From: Gaiellaceae bacterium
GTDB taxonomy: Bacteria > Actinomycetota > Thermoleophilia > Gaiellales > Gaiellaceae
NCBI GenBank assembly: GCA_026002995.1
Contig: BPGK01000001.1
Coordinates: 1,054,001-1,118,000 of the forward strand
Direction: 5' to 3'
Length of the DNA stretch: 64,000 nt
Shown here: one piece after another, positions 48,880 through 58,195 of the stretch
Layout: each line of letters opens with the position of its first letter
Position numbering within the stretch: position 1 is the stretch's first letter
Made by a program: the position numbers and the translations under genes
Notes under the pieces: model-generated
The model's database searches: none
The model's input: the letters and a program-made list of their open reading frames with translations, nothing else
What the model was told of the DNA's origin: nothing

Positions 48880-50237
48880 CGCCGCTCGCGCACGGGATCG
48901 GGAGCGTCCGCGACCTCCCGGTCCCGACCTCCTTCTTCTACACGAGCGCGGCGATCGTTCTCGTCGTCTCCTTCACCGCGCTCGGGGCGCTGTGGAGGAG
49001 ACCGCTCCTCGAGCGGCACGGGTACGGCCGTCCGCTCCCCGGCCGGCTCCAGGCGCTCCTCTTCGCGAAGTGGTTGCGTGTCGCCATCCAGGCGATCGCG
49101 ATCGGGCTCTTCGCGCTGACCTTCCTCTCGGCGCTCCTCGGGACGACGACCGAGCTCTTGAACTGGGCGCCGACCTTCGTCTACGTCGTCTTCTGGGTGG
49201 GCGTCCCGGTGCTCTCCGTGCTCCTCGGGAACGTCTGGCGCGTGCTCAGCCCCTGGCGCGCGCTCGCCGACCTCGCCGTCTGGCTCCTCGAGTGCGGTGG
49301 ACGGCGGGCGAGACCGATCCTCGGCGAGCCGACGTGGATGGGGCGTTACCCCGCCGCCGCCGCCCTCTTCGCCTTCGTGACCCTCGAGCTCGCGCATCCG
49401 AGCCCGGCTGCCCCGCGCACGCTCGCGGTCGCGATCGCCCTCTACACGTACTGGGCACTCGCGGGGATGGCGCTCTACGGGCGTGACGCGTGGATGCGGC
49501 ACGGGGAGGGGTTCGCTGTCGCCTTCGAGCTCCTGTCGCGGGTCGCTCCCCTCACGCGTAGGAAGGGCGCGCTCGTCCTCCGCTGGCCGCTCACGGGCCT
49601 CGCCGGAGCCGATCGCGCCCCCGGCGCGCTCGCCTTCCTCGCCGTGATGATCGGGTCGACGAGCTTCGACGGCTTCAGCCGTACGACCTTCTGGCAAGAC
49701 CTCGTGGCGGACGTGCGCGGGCGCTACGCGGACGAGTCGATTCGCGTGCTCGACCTCGTCACCATGGCCGTCAACGTCGCCGGGCTGCTCGCGTTCGTTC
49801 TCGCCGTCGCCGTCACGTACCTCGTCGCCGTCGAGAGCGCGCGCCTGCTCGTACACGCGCCGCGCTCGCTCGTCGGCGACTTCGTGCTCCCGCTCGTCCC
49901 CATCGCCTTCGCCTACCTCGTCGCCCACTACTTCTCACTGCTTCTCATCCAGGGGCAGTTCATCGTCACCCTCGCCTCGGATCCCTTCGGGCGGGGGTGG
50001 GATCTCTTCGGCACGGCGGCCTTCTCTCCGAACCTGACCATCGTCTCGCCCGCGACGGTCTGGTACGTCCAGGTCGTCTCCCTCACCCTCGGGCATGTCG
50101 CCGGGCTTGCCGTCGCGCACGACCGCGCCGTCGCGCTCTTCCGCGACCGTGCCGACGCGCTTCGCTCGCAGTACCCGATGCTCGCGCTCATGGTCCTGTA
50201 CACGGTCGGTGGGTTGTGGCTGCTCTCGCGGGGCTAG
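48876..50237 (+). CDS. Polytopic membrane protein, partner of the cupredoxin-like lipoprotein
   Basis: 453 residues, about ten spans, unknown family. Signposts are DLPVPTSFFYTSAAIVLV, WAPTFVYVVFWVGVPVLSVL, GNVWRVLSPWRAL and PIAFAYLVAHYFSLLLIQGQ. The last (AHYFSLLLIQGQF) has a His inside a membrane helix, seen in metal or quinone sites. The start overlaps the lipoprotein stop by four bases, so they are made in equal amount. A role in metal uptake or an oxidase is conceivable but not shown. Confidence 0.7.
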   Translation: MTPLAHGIGSVRDLPVPTSFFYTSAAIVLVVSFTALGALWRRPLLERHGYGRPLPGRLQALLFAKWLRVAIQAIAIGLFALTFLSALLGTTTELLNWAPTFVYVVFWVGVPVLSVLLGNVWRVLSPWRALADLAVWLLECGGRRARPILGEPTWMGRYPAAAALFAFVTLELAHPSPAAPRTLAVAIALYTYWALAGMALYGRDAWMRHGEGFAVAFELLSRVAPLTRRKGALVLRWPLTGLAGADRAPGALAFLAVMIGSTSFDGFSRTTFWQDLVADVRGRYADESIRVLDLVTMAVNVAGLLAFVLAVAVTYLVAVESARLLVHAPRSLVGDFVLPLVPIAFAYLVAHYFSLLLIQGQFIVTLASDPFGRGWDLFGTAAFSPNLTIVSPATVWYVQVVSLTLGHVAGLAVAHDRAVALFRDRADALRSQYPMLALMVLYTVGGLWLLSRG

Positions 50238-50401
50238 AGCCGGTCGCGCACGGTGGCCTCGCCGGGGCCGTTGTCGAGAGCCTCGTCGTTCTCGCCGTCG
50301 GCGGCGTGTTCGCGGCCATCTGGTTGCGGGAGCGGAGGGCGCGCCGCGCGCGGGGCGGTGCCCGGCGGGGCGAGCTCAGGGACGACGGCTCGGAGCGATG
50401 A
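50216..50401 (+). CDS. Small single-span membrane protein
   Basis: 61 residues: VAALAGLEPVAHGGLAGAV, one membrane helix (ESLVVLAVGGVFAAIWL), then a basic tail RERRARRARGGARRGEL. It starts at a GTG 22 bases before the stop of the large membrane gene. No family known. Its frame is supported by position and hydrophobicity rather than by homology, and it overlaps the end of the convergent gene by 26 bases. Confidence 0.5.
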   Translation: MAALAGLEPVAHGGLAGAVVESLVVLAVGGVFAAIWLRERRARRARGGARRGELRDDGSER

Positions 50402-50996
50402 AGCCCGCGTAGAGGAGGCAAACGGCGGCGAGGAGCACGGGGGCCATCGCGCCGACCCCGTGTCCGGCGAGCCCGCTGCCGACCGCGGCGACGCCGACGC
50501 CGGCGAGGACGAGCGCATTGCCGAGCGGCCTGCGGCGAATCGTTACGGCGGCGACCGCGACGACGGCCAGCGTGCCGAGGACGTTTCCGGCGATCGCGAG
50601 CGCGCGGGCCGGCCAGAGGTCGAGGACCGTCTGCGCCGCGGGCACGTCCGAGCCTGCTACCTCGCCGAGCGGGACGGCGAGCGCGACGCCGATCGCGAGC
50701 CCGGAGTAGACGAGCGCGACGAGCGCCACTTCCCGTCGTCCGACGAGGAGGAGCGAGCCTGCGCCGAGGAGCGCCGCGGCGAGCAGCGCGCCTCCGAGGT
50801 AGTAGACGCGGAAGACCGGCTCGCTCCAGCCGGCCGCCGCACCCCAGGAGAGCGCCCCTGCCGAGAGCGCGAACGCGCCGAGCGCCGCCGCCCAGGCGAG
50901 GAACGCCGGCGCGGGCTGCCGGCGGTAGCGACCGACGAGGTCGGCGGCGAGCCGCAGCGAGACGAGCGTCGCGGCGAAGGCGAGGAGCGCGTCCAC
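50376..50996 (-). CDS. Integral membrane protein, unknown
   Basis: 206 residues, almost entirely hydrophobic, with about seven spans. Motifs such as LSAGALSWGAAAGWSEPVFRVY then YYLGGALLAAALLGAGS recur in a family of actinobacterial membrane proteins of unknown use. The GTG start has a TACAGT box seven bases upstream. It faces the cupredoxin cluster and is divergent from the amino-acid operon. Confidence 0.7.
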   Translation of the reverse strand: MDALLAFAATLVSLRLAADLVGRYRRQPAPAFLAWAAALGAFALSAGALSWGAAAGWSEPVFRVYYLGGALLAAALLGAGSLLLVGRREVALVALVYSGLAIGVALAVPLGEVAGSDVPAAQTVLDLWPARALAIAGNVLGTLAVVAVAAVTIRRRPLGNALVLAGVGVAAVGSGLAGHGVGAMAPVLLAAVCLLYAGFIAPSRRP

Positions 50997-51003
50997 GGGA
51001 GGG

Positions 51004-51045
51004 ACTGTAGGTGGCTGAAGCGCCTCGTCCGACGTGATCTACGCT
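51004..51045. promoter_or_regulatory. Divergent promoter region, membrane gene / aminotransferase operon
   Basis: Minus-strand TACAGT (51004-51009) is seven bases from the GTG at 50996; plus-strand TACGCT (51040-51045) is six bases from the ATG at 51052. Confidence 0.55.
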
Positions 51046-51051
51046 CTTGCC

Positions 51052-52203
51052 ATGCTCCAGAAGACCTACCTCATGTCTCCCGGTCCGACGACGGTGCCCG
51101 CCGAGGTCCTCGCGGCCGGGGCACGCCAGGTGATCCACCACCGCGGGAGCGAGTTCCGCGAGCTCATGGGCCGTTGCCTCGAGCGCCTGCGCGACGTCTT
51201 CCGCACGGAGGGCGACGTGCTCGTCTTCACGGCCTCGGGGACCGGCGCTTTCGAGTCGGCGGTCGCGAACCTGTTCTCGCCGGGCGACCGCGTGCTCGCC
51301 GTCACGGCGGGCGAGTTCGGCGATCGCTGGATCGCGATGGCGAAGGCGTACGGCCTCGACGTGCACGAGCTCCGCTACGCCTGGGGAGAGACGCCCCGCC
51401 CCTCCGACGTCGCCGAGCGCCTGCGCGAGACCGGGGCCGGGACGGCCTTCGTCGTGCACTCGGAGACGTCGACGGGGGTCGTCTGCGACCTCGAGGCCAT
51501 CGCTGTGGAAGCTCGCTCGGCGGGCGCGCTCCTCGTCGTCGACGCCGTGTCGAGCCTCGGCGCCGTTCCGGTCGAGACCGACGCCTGGGGGCTCGACGTC
51601 GTCGTCTCCGGCTCGCAGAAGGCGCTCATGACACCGCCCGGCCTCTCCTTCGCCGCCGTCTCGCAAGCGGGTTGGCAGCGCGCGGCGGAGGCGTCCCTTC
51701 CGCGGTTCTACTTCGACTGGGCGAAGCTCAGGAAGGCTCTGGAGCACGGCTCGACGCCGTCGACCCCGGCGGTGTCGGTCGTCGCGCAGCTCGACGTTGC
51801 CCTCGGCCTCCTCCTCGACGCCGGTCTCGAGGCCGCCTTCGCGCGGCACGCGGCGCTCGGGCGCGCCTGCCGCGAAGGGGCCAAGGCGATGGGGCTCTCC
51901 CTCTTCTCCCCGGACGAGGAGCGCTCGGCGGTGGTCACGGCGATTCGGGTCCCCGAGAGCGTCGATGCTCGCGAGCTCGTACGCTCGTTGCGCGACCGCT
52001 TCGGGATCACCGTGGCCGGGGGCCATGGAGAGCTCGCCTCGCGCGTCTTCCGCGTCGGCCACATCGGCCACTACGACATCTTCGACATCACGACGACGCT
52101 TGCGGCGGTGGAGGAGCTCCTCGTCGAGGCCGGCGCCGAGATCGAGCGCGGCGTCGCGGTGGCCCGCGCGCTCGAGGCGTACGACCAGCCGGCCCGTGTC
52201 TGA
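51052..52203 (+). CDS. Class V aminotransferase (alanine-glyoxylate / serine-pyruvate type)
   Basis: 383 residues, PLP-dependent. It starts KTYLMSPGPTTVPAEVLAAG and has the PLP lysine in VVSGSQKALMTPPGLSF. The class includes alanine-glyoxylate and serine-pyruvate aminotransferase. Because it overlaps serA by eight bases and no serC is in the window, it probably acts as the phosphoserine-forming or serine-pyruvate partner of SerA. The ATG at 51052 is fixed by a TACGCT box six bases upstream. Confidence 0.92.
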   Translation: MLQKTYLMSPGPTTVPAEVLAAGARQVIHHRGSEFRELMGRCLERLRDVFRTEGDVLVFTASGTGAFESAVANLFSPGDRVLAVTAGEFGDRWIAMAKAYGLDVHELRYAWGETPRPSDVAERLRETGAGTAFVVHSETSTGVVCDLEAIAVEARSAGALLVVDAVSSLGAVPVETDAWGLDVVVSGSQKALMTPPGLSFAAVSQAGWQRAAEASLPRFYFDWAKLRKALEHGSTPSTPAVSVVAQLDVALGLLLDAGLEAAFARHAALGRACREGAKAMGLSLFSPDEERSAVVTAIRVPESVDARELVRSLRDRFGITVAGGHGELASRVFRVGHIGHYDIFDITTTLAAVEELLVEAGAEIERGVAVARALEAYDQPARV

Positions 52204-53776
52204 GCCCGCCCGCCCACGCGTCCTCGTCCGCGAGCCGATCGCCGAGGCCGGCCTCGAGCTCCTCCGGCGGCAGTTCGACGTCGTCGAGGATCGGACGTCC
52301 GACCTCGCATCGATCGTCGCCGACTACGACGCGATCGTGATCCGCTCGGCCACGACGGTCGACGCGGCGCTCATCGATCGGGCGACGCGGCTCAAGGTGA
52401 TCGGCCGCGCCGGGGTCGGGATCGACAACGTCGACATCGAGGCCGCGACGCGCCGTGGGATCGTCGTCTGCAACGCTCCCGACTCGACCGTCGTCTCCGC
52501 CGCCGAGCACACGATCGCTCTCCTCCTCGCGCTCGCCCGCCACATCCCCCAGGCGCACGCGTCGCTGAAGGCGGGCGCGTGGGAGCGATCCCGGTTCGCC
52601 GGCGTGGAGCTCGCGGGGAAGACGCTCGGGGTCGTGGGCCTCGGTCGGATCGGCCAGCAGGTCGCGCGTCGCGCCGCCGGCCTCGGCATGCGGGTCGTCG
52701 GCTACGACCCGTTCCTCTCGAGTGAGCGCTTCCGGGAGCTCGGCGTCGAGTCACTGGCGCTCGAACGACTCTTCGAGGAGAGCGACGTGATCACGCTCCA
52801 CGCTCCGCTCACCGACGAGACGCGCGGGCTCGTCTCGGCGGAGGCGATCGCGCGCATGCGGGACGGGGTGCGCATCGTGAACGCCGCCCGCGGGGGGCTC
52901 GTGGACGAGGAGGCGCTCGTCGCCGCGATTCGCGCCGGCAAGGTCGCGGGCGCCGCGCTCGACGTCTTCGGAACCGAGCCGTACTCCGGGCCCCTGCTCG
53001 AGCTCGACGAGGTGGTGGTCACCCCTCACCTCGCGGCGTCGACCGTCGAGGCGCAGGATCGCGCCGGCATCCTCGTCGCAGAGCAGGTCGCGGCGGCGCT
53101 GTCCGGCGAGTTCGTGCAGACCGCGGTGAACATCCCGATCGTCGACCAGTCCGATCTCGAGGTGCTCGGGCCGTACATCCCGCTCGCCGCGCGCCTCGGC
53201 CGCCTCGCGATGTCGCTCGCGCGCGGGGCGCCCCGCCGCATCGTCGTCGCCGCCCGGGGGCCGCTCGCGGAGTACGACACGCGGCTCCTCACGGTCGCCG
53301 CGCTGAACGGCGCGTTCCAGGACCGCGCGGATCAGTCCGTGAACTACGTGAACGCGCCGGTCATCGCGGCGGACCGCGGCATCGAGGTCTCCGAGGAGCG
53401 CGTCGCGACCTCGCAGCACTACACGAACCTCGTCGAGGTGGTCGTGACCGCCGACGGCGAGGAAGTCGCGGTCTCGGGGACGACCGTCGGCCCGGAGGGG
53501 CGCCTGTTCCTCGCCGGTGCTCTCGGATTCGCCATCGACATCGAGATCGCGCCGTGGATGGTGCTCCTCGTCTACGACGACGTGCCTGGCGTCATCGGCC
53601 GGGTCGGGACGATGTTCGGCGACGCCGGCATCAACATCGCGAACATGGCCGTCTCTCGTCGCAGCGAGGGCGGGAAGGCGCTGATGGCGTTCTCCATCGA
53701 CACGCCCGCGACACCGGAGCTCGTCGAGAAGCTCCGTGCGTCGGGCTTCGACGACGTCCGCCTGATCGGTGCCTGA
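52196..53776 (+). CDS. serA: D-3-phosphoglycerate dehydrogenase
   Basis: 526 residues, the long form. The catalytic and Rossmann domains (VLVREPIAEAGLELL, IGRAGVGIDNVDIEAATRRG, GVVGLGRIGQQVARRA, NAARGGLVDEEAL, TPHLAASTVEAQDRAG) are followed by an intervening (ASB) domain from about residue 320 and a C-terminal ACT domain (VLLVYDDVPGVIGRVGTMFG) for serine feedback control. First step of serine synthesis. Overlaps both neighbours by eight bases. Confidence 0.97.
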   Translation: MSEPARPRVLVREPIAEAGLELLRRQFDVVEDRTSDLASIVADYDAIVIRSATTVDAALIDRATRLKVIGRAGVGIDNVDIEAATRRGIVVCNAPDSTVVSAAEHTIALLLALARHIPQAHASLKAGAWERSRFAGVELAGKTLGVVGLGRIGQQVARRAAGLGMRVVGYDPFLSSERFRELGVESLALERLFEESDVITLHAPLTDETRGLVSAEAIARMRDGVRIVNAARGGLVDEEALVAAIRAGKVAGAALDVFGTEPYSGPLLELDEVVVTPHLAASTVEAQDRAGILVAEQVAAALSGEFVQTAVNIPIVDQSDLEVLGPYIPLAARLGRLAMSLARGAPRRIVVAARGPLAEYDTRLLTVAALNGAFQDRADQSVNYVNAPVIAADRGIEVSEERVATSQHYTNLVEVVVTADGEEVAVSGTTVGPEGRLFLAGALGFAIDIEIAPWMVLLVYDDVPGVIGRVGTMFGDAGINIANMAVSRRSEGGKALMAFSIDTPATPELVEKLRASGFDDVRLIGA

Positions 53777-54245
53777 GCTCCCGCTCCTCGGGCGGCGAGG
53801 AGGAGGCTGGGTCGCGCTTCAGTTCGCGCTCATGGGCGCGATCGTCGTCGCGGCGCTCGTCGGGCCCGGCTGGCCGGAGGCGTTGGCGCTGCCGCTGCGG
53901 GCCGTCGGTGCTGCGGCTGCTCTCGCCGGCGTCCTCGTCGGCATTGCGGCTGGGAGGGCGCTCGGCGACGCGCTCACGCCGTTCCCGCGGCCGGCGCGCT
54001 CGGCCGCTCTCGTCGAGCGGGGGCCGTACCGCGTCGTCCGTCACCCGATCTACGCGGCGGGCCTGCTCTTCTTCTGCGGCCTCTCGCTCGTCGCCTCGCC
54101 GGCCGCGCTCCTCGGGACTGCCGCGCTCGCCGTCCTCTGGGCGCTGAAGGCGGCTGTGGAGGAGCGCTTCCTGCTCGAGCGCTACCCGGGCTACGCGGAG
54201 TACGTCCGGCGCGTGCGATACCGGCTCCTGCCGCGCGTCTACTGA
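53769..54245 (+). CDS. Isoprenylcysteine carboxyl methyltransferase-like membrane protein
   Basis: 158 residues, about four spans. The ICMT/PEMT pattern LVERGPYRVVRHPIYAAGLL and EERFLLERYPGYAEYVRRVR marks a SAM-dependent methyltransferase in the membrane. Substrate unknown; bacterial relatives methylate lipids or small thiols. It is wedged into an amino-acid operon with an eight-base overlap to serA, for reasons that are not clear from sequence. Confidence 0.85.
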   Translation: MPELPLLGRRGGGWVALQFALMGAIVVAALVGPGWPEALALPLRAVGAAAALAGVLVGIAAGRALGDALTPFPRPARSAALVERGPYRVVRHPIYAAGLLFFCGLSLVASPAALLGTAALAVLWALKAAVEERFLLERYPGYAEYVRRVRYRLLPRVY

Positions 54246-54268
54246 CGCGCGATCGTTAGGCTTCGTCC

Positions 54269-54784
54269 GTGCAGACGGCGTGGCCTGCGTCGGTCGAGCG
54301 CGTGTCCTCGTTTCTCCGCGACGCCGGTGCCGAGGCCCGCCTCGAGGAGTTCCCGGAGGGGACGGAGAGCGCTGCGGATGCGGCCGAGGCGGTCGGCTGC
54401 GCGCTCGGCCAGATCGTGAAGTCGCTCGTCTTCCTCTGCGACGAGCGTCCCGTCCTCGCCCTCGTGCCCGGAGACCGTCGCGGCGATCCCGTGAAGATCG
54501 CGCGGGTGGTCGGCGCGACGAGGGCTCGCGTCGCCCCGCCGGACGTCGTAGAGCGCGTGACCGGCTTCGCGCCGGGGGCCGTGGCCCCGTTCGCGCTCGA
54601 ACGAATCGAGGCCGTCCTCATGGACGAGACGCTGCTCGTCCAACCGCTCGTGTGGGTGGGCGCGGGCTCCGCGCGGCACATGGTCGGCCTCTCCCCGGGC
54701 GAGCTGCGGCGCCTGAGCCGAGCGCGTCCCGTGGACGTCGTCCAAGACCCGCCCTACGATTCTCCCCGACGGAAGGAGCGCTGA
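54269..54784 (+). CDS. YbaK/EbsC-type aminoacyl-tRNA deacylase
   Basis: 171 residues. The fold is shown by the lysine-containing core LGQIVKSLVFLCDERPVLAL, GDPVKIARVVGATR and the FAPGAVAPFAL loop. It hydrolyses mischarged tRNA, commonly Cys-tRNA(Pro). It starts with GTG 23 bases after the methyltransferase-like gene and is followed by ilvE after five bases. Confidence 0.92.
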   Translation: MQTAWPASVERVSSFLRDAGAEARLEEFPEGTESAADAAEAVGCALGQIVKSLVFLCDERPVLALVPGDRRGDPVKIARVVGATRARVAPPDVVERVTGFAPGAVAPFALERIEAVLMDETLLVQPLVWVGAGSARHMVGLSPGELRRLSRARPVDVVQDPPYDSPRRKER

Positions 54785-54789
54785 CCGCG

Positions 54790-55722
54790 ATGCAACCCAC
54801 CGCGAAGATCTGGATGAACGGCGAGCTCGTCGACTGGGACGACGCGAAGGTGCACGTCGCCGTCCACGGCCTCCACTACGGCTCCGGCGTCTTCGAGGGG
54901 ATCCGCTGCTACGACACGCCGCGAGGGCCCGCGGTCTTCCGCCTCCGCGAGCACCTCGAGCGTCTCCATAACTCCGCGAAGGTCCTGTACATGGAGCTCC
55001 CGTTTACCGTCGATGAGCTCCGGCGTGGCGTCCACGACCTCATCGCCGCGAACGGCATCCCGTCCGTGTACGTGCGCCCGATCGCCTTCTACGGGTACGG
55101 GGAGCTCGGCGTCGCGACGGCGGGCAACCCCGTCGAGGTGGCCGTCATCAGCTTCCCCTGGGGGGCGTACCTCGGCGAGGAGAGCCAGACGAAGGGGATC
55201 ACCGCCAAGACCTCTAGCTGGGAGCGGGTCGGCCCGAACGTCATCCCACACGTCGCGAAGGCGACGGGGATCTACCTCAACTCGATGCTCGCGACGACCG
55301 AGGCGCGTCGAGCTGGATACGACGAGGCGATCATGCTCTCCCACGACGGGTATGTCGCCGACGGACCGGGGGAGAACATCTTCGTGGTCAAGGGCGGCGT
55401 GTTGCGGACGCCGCCGCTCGCGATGTCGATCCTCCCCGGCATCACGCGCGACTCGATCATCCAGATTGCGCAGGACCTCGGCTACCGCGTCGAGGAGTCG
55501 CTCCTCATACGCACCGACCTCTACCTCGCGGACGAGGTCTTCATGGTGGGAACCGCGACCGAGGTCGCGCCGGTGCGTGCCGTCGACGACCGGGAGATCG
55601 GCGTCGGGCCCGTGACGCTCGAGCTCCAGCGCGCGTACGCGGATACGGTCAACGGCCGGAGCGAGCGCTGGAGCCAGTGGCTCGACGTCGTCGAGATGTC
55701 GCCGTCCGCCGCCGAAGCGTAG
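54790..55722 (+). CDS. ilvE: Branched-chain amino acid aminotransferase
   Basis: 310 residues, class IV PLP enzyme. Seen are KIWMNGELVDWDDAKVHV, HGLHYGSGVFEGIRCYDTP, the PLP lysine in VIPHVAKATGIYLNS, and EAIMLSHDGYVADGPGENIF. It makes Leu, Ile and Val from their keto acids and can feed 2-oxoisovalerate back to panB. Sits five bases after the YbaK gene. Confidence 0.97.
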   Translation: MQPTAKIWMNGELVDWDDAKVHVAVHGLHYGSGVFEGIRCYDTPRGPAVFRLREHLERLHNSAKVLYMELPFTVDELRRGVHDLIAANGIPSVYVRPIAFYGYGELGVATAGNPVEVAVISFPWGAYLGEESQTKGITAKTSSWERVGPNVIPHVAKATGIYLNSMLATTEARRAGYDEAIMLSHDGYVADGPGENIFVVKGGVLRTPPLAMSILPGITRDSIIQIAQDLGYRVEESLLIRTDLYLADEVFMVGTATEVAPVRAVDDREIGVGPVTLELQRAYADTVNGRSERWSQWLDVVEMSPSAAEA

Positions 55723-55726
55723 GGCG

Positions 55727-56851
55727 TTGACGACGATACGGACGGTCTCGCTCTCGAGCCCGTGGCTCGACGAGGTCGAGGTGGAGCTCGTTGGAGAGGT
55801 GCTCCGCTCCGGTCGGCTCTCGCTCGGCCCCACCATCGACCGCTTCGAGGAGGCGTTCGCCGAGGTCGTGGGCGCTCCGTACGCGGCGGCGGTGTCGAGT
55901 GGCACCGCGGGCCTCCATCTCCTCTGCGTCGCGGCCGGGATCGGGCCCGGCGACGAGATCGTCACCTCGCCCTACTCGTTCGTCGCCTCCGCCAACTGCG
56001 CGATCTACGAGGGCGCGACCCCGGTCTTCGCCGACATCGACCCGCGGACGTGGAACCTCGATCCGGCGGCGGTGGAGGCCTGTGTGAACGAGCGGACGCG
56101 AGTCGTCGTCGCGGTCGACATCTTCGGCTACCCGTGCGAGCTGGACGAGCTGCGGGCGATCTGCGATCGCCACGGGCTCGTCTTGATCGAGGACGCCTGC
56201 GAAGCGCTCGGCGCCCGCTACCGGGGACGGCCCGTCGGCTCGCACGGGCCGTCGGCCGTCTTCGCCTTCTACCCGAACAAGCAGATCACGACCGGCGAAG
56301 GCGGCATGGTCACGACGCACTCGGAGGAGGAGTGGCGCCTCCTGCGCAGCCTCCGTAACCAAGGACGCGCGGACGCGGGCGGTTGGCTCGAGCACGCACG
56401 CCTCGGGTTCAACTACCGGCTCGACGACGTGCGCGCCGCGATCGGGCTCGGCCAGCTCGAGAAGCTCGACGCGATCCTCGCGGGCCGCGCTCGTGTGGCG
56501 GCGCGCTACGACGAGCTGCTCGCCGATGTCCCCGGGCTCGAGCTGCCGTGCGCCGACGACTCGAGTCACGAGCGCTCTTGGTTCGTCTACGTCGTCGCGC
56601 TCCCCGAGGGGGTGGACCGCGAGGCGGTCGTCGCCTCGCTCGAGCGGGCGGGGGTCAAGACCGCGCGCTACCTCCCCTGCATCCACCTCCAGGCCTACAT
56701 GCGGGAGCGGTACGGATTCCGCGAAGGCCTGTGCCCCGTCGCCGAGTCGCTCAGCGCGAGGACGCTCGCGCTCCCCTTCCACGCGCGGCTCGACGAAGAG
56801 GATCAGGACTACGTCGTCGACTGCCTGCGCGCGGCCCTCGCGGTCGGGTGA
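55727..56851 (+). CDS. DegT/DnrJ/EryC1-family aminotransferase
   Basis: 374 residues, PLP-dependent sugar aminotransferase type. Typical blocks are SSGTAGLHLLCVAAGIGPGD, VTSPYSFVASANCAIYEGA, DACEALGARYRGRPVG and the PLP-lysine region FAFYPNKQITTGEGGMV. These enzymes aminate 4-keto-sugar nucleotides or act in related pathways. No sugar pathway genes surround it; the link with ilvE is by position only. It starts at TTG four bases after the ilvE stop. Confidence 0.9.
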   Translation: MTTIRTVSLSSPWLDEVEVELVGEVLRSGRLSLGPTIDRFEEAFAEVVGAPYAAAVSSGTAGLHLLCVAAGIGPGDEIVTSPYSFVASANCAIYEGATPVFADIDPRTWNLDPAAVEACVNERTRVVVAVDIFGYPCELDELRAICDRHGLVLIEDACEALGARYRGRPVGSHGPSAVFAFYPNKQITTGEGGMVTTHSEEEWRLLRSLRNQGRADAGGWLEHARLGFNYRLDDVRAAIGLGQLEKLDAILAGRARVAARYDELLADVPGLELPCADDSSHERSWFVYVVALPEGVDREAVVASLERAGVKTARYLPCIHLQAYMRERYGFREGLCPVAESLSARTLALPFHARLDEEDQDYVVDCLRAALAVG

Positions 56852-56857
56852 CGCGTT

Positions 56858-58177
56858 TCACCCGCTTTCCCGCCGCGCCTCTTCGGGGCGTCCGCCGAGC
56901 ACGTCGTCGGGGAGGTCGTAGCCCCGAAAGGCGAGGAAGCCGGCCAGCACGAGCAGACCCGCGACAGGGCCGGCGAGCCTGACCCCGAGCGGATCGTCCG
57001 CCGAGCGCCCCAGCTCGAGCAGGATCCCGAGTACGAGCGGCGCCAGCGCCGAGGTCGTCTTCTCGACGAAGTTCTGGGCGCCGTAGTAGGTCGCCTCGCG
57101 CCGCAGACCGGTGCGGAGGCTGTCGTCGTCGATGATGTCCGCGATCAGCGGGGCGGGGAAGAGGTAGTTGCCGGCGATCGGCAGGCCAGCGAGCACCATC
57201 GCGCCCACGAGCTGCGCCTCCACCGGGATCCCGGGCAGGAAGCCCGCGAAGGCGAGCAGGGGGAAGAGCAGGGCCGCCGCCAGGAGCGAGACCCGGTAGG
57301 CATACCGTTTCGTCGTCCGCTTCGCGACGAGGCCTGCGACCGGGATCAGCACGACCATCGTCCCCACCGCGACCGCGGAGAGCGCCGCGACCCAGGCTCC
57401 CTCGTCCTCCGGTCCGAGCACCGCTTCGACGAGGAACGGGAGCGCGCCGAGCAGAACCTGGAAGCCGAGCTGGAAGAGCGCGAACGCGGGCAAAAAGCAG
57501 AGGAAGGCGCGGTTGGAGAAGGTCGTGCGCAGGGCCTCGCCGAGGCGGAGCTTGGCCGGAGGCTGCGTGCGGCTCGCGTAGGGCCACGCTCCGGCGAGGC
57601 CGAGGTAGCGGAACGTGAGCGCGACGATCGCGACCAGCGCCGCCATGGCCGTGAAGCCGGCGTTGTCCTTGACGATGCTCGTGACCACGAGACCGAACGC
57701 GGCGCCGGCGGCACCGAAGTAGACCCGCATGCCGGTGATCGCGACGCGCTCCGCGCTCGAGGGCGCGATCTCGGGGAGGAGCGCCTCGTACGGACCGCCC
57801 GAGAGCGTCGAGGCGAGGAAGTAGAGCTCGAGGACGATGAAGAGGTACGCGGCCGTGGCGGCGCCTCCGGAGGTGGGAGGGGTGAAGAGGAGGAAGCCGA
57901 AGAGCGCCCAAAACGGCGTCGCCGCGAGGATGAAGGGGATCCGCCTGCCGAGCCGGGAGCGCGTGCGGTCGCTCCAGTAGCCGATCAGGCCGTCGTCCAC
58001 GGTCTCGAGCAGGCGCGCGACGGTGATGATCGTCCCGACCGCGAAGGGCGACAGGTAGTCGTTCGCCTCGGTGTAGAAGTAGAGAAGCCAGAGGCTCCGG
58101 CTCTGGGTCAGCGCCTCCCCGCCGAAGCTCGAGGACGCGTACATGAGCTTGGCCCGCAGGGGGAGGCGGCCCGGCAT
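56858..58177 (-). CDS. GPH-family (MelB-like) sugar/cation symporter
   Basis: 439 residues, twelve spans. The GPH signature GYWSDRTRSRLGRRIPFIL and the N-terminal YASSSFGGEALTQSRSLWLLY (split here: SSFGGEALTQSR) identify it. It likely imports a glycoside or other carbohydrate with H+ or Na+. It runs convergent with the DegT gene, six bases apart, and diverges from the alpha/beta hydrolase. Confidence 0.9.
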   Translation of the reverse strand: MPGRLPLRAKLMYASSSFGGEALTQSRSLWLLYFYTEANDYLSPFAVGTIITVARLLETVDDGLIGYWSDRTRSRLGRRIPFILAATPFWALFGFLLFTPPTSGGAATAAYLFIVLELYFLASTLSGGPYEALLPEIAPSSAERVAITGMRVYFGAAGAAFGLVVTSIVKDNAGFTAMAALVAIVALTFRYLGLAGAWPYASRTQPPAKLRLGEALRTTFSNRAFLCFLPAFALFQLGFQVLLGALPFLVEAVLGPEDEGAWVAALSAVAVGTMVVLIPVAGLVAKRTTKRYAYRVSLLAAALLFPLLAFAGFLPGIPVEAQLVGAMVLAGLPIAGNYLFPAPLIADIIDDDSLRTGLRREATYYGAQNFVEKTTSALAPLVLGILLELGRSADDPLGVRLAGPVAGLLVLAGFLAFRGYDLPDDVLGGRPEEARRESG

Positions 58178-58182
58178 GCGCC

Positions 58183-58188
58183 TATTCT
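58183..58188 (+). promoter_or_regulatory. -10 box for the alpha/beta hydrolase
   Basis: TATTCT seven bases before the GTG at 58196. Confidence 0.5.
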
Positions 58189-58195
58189 CCGCTCC

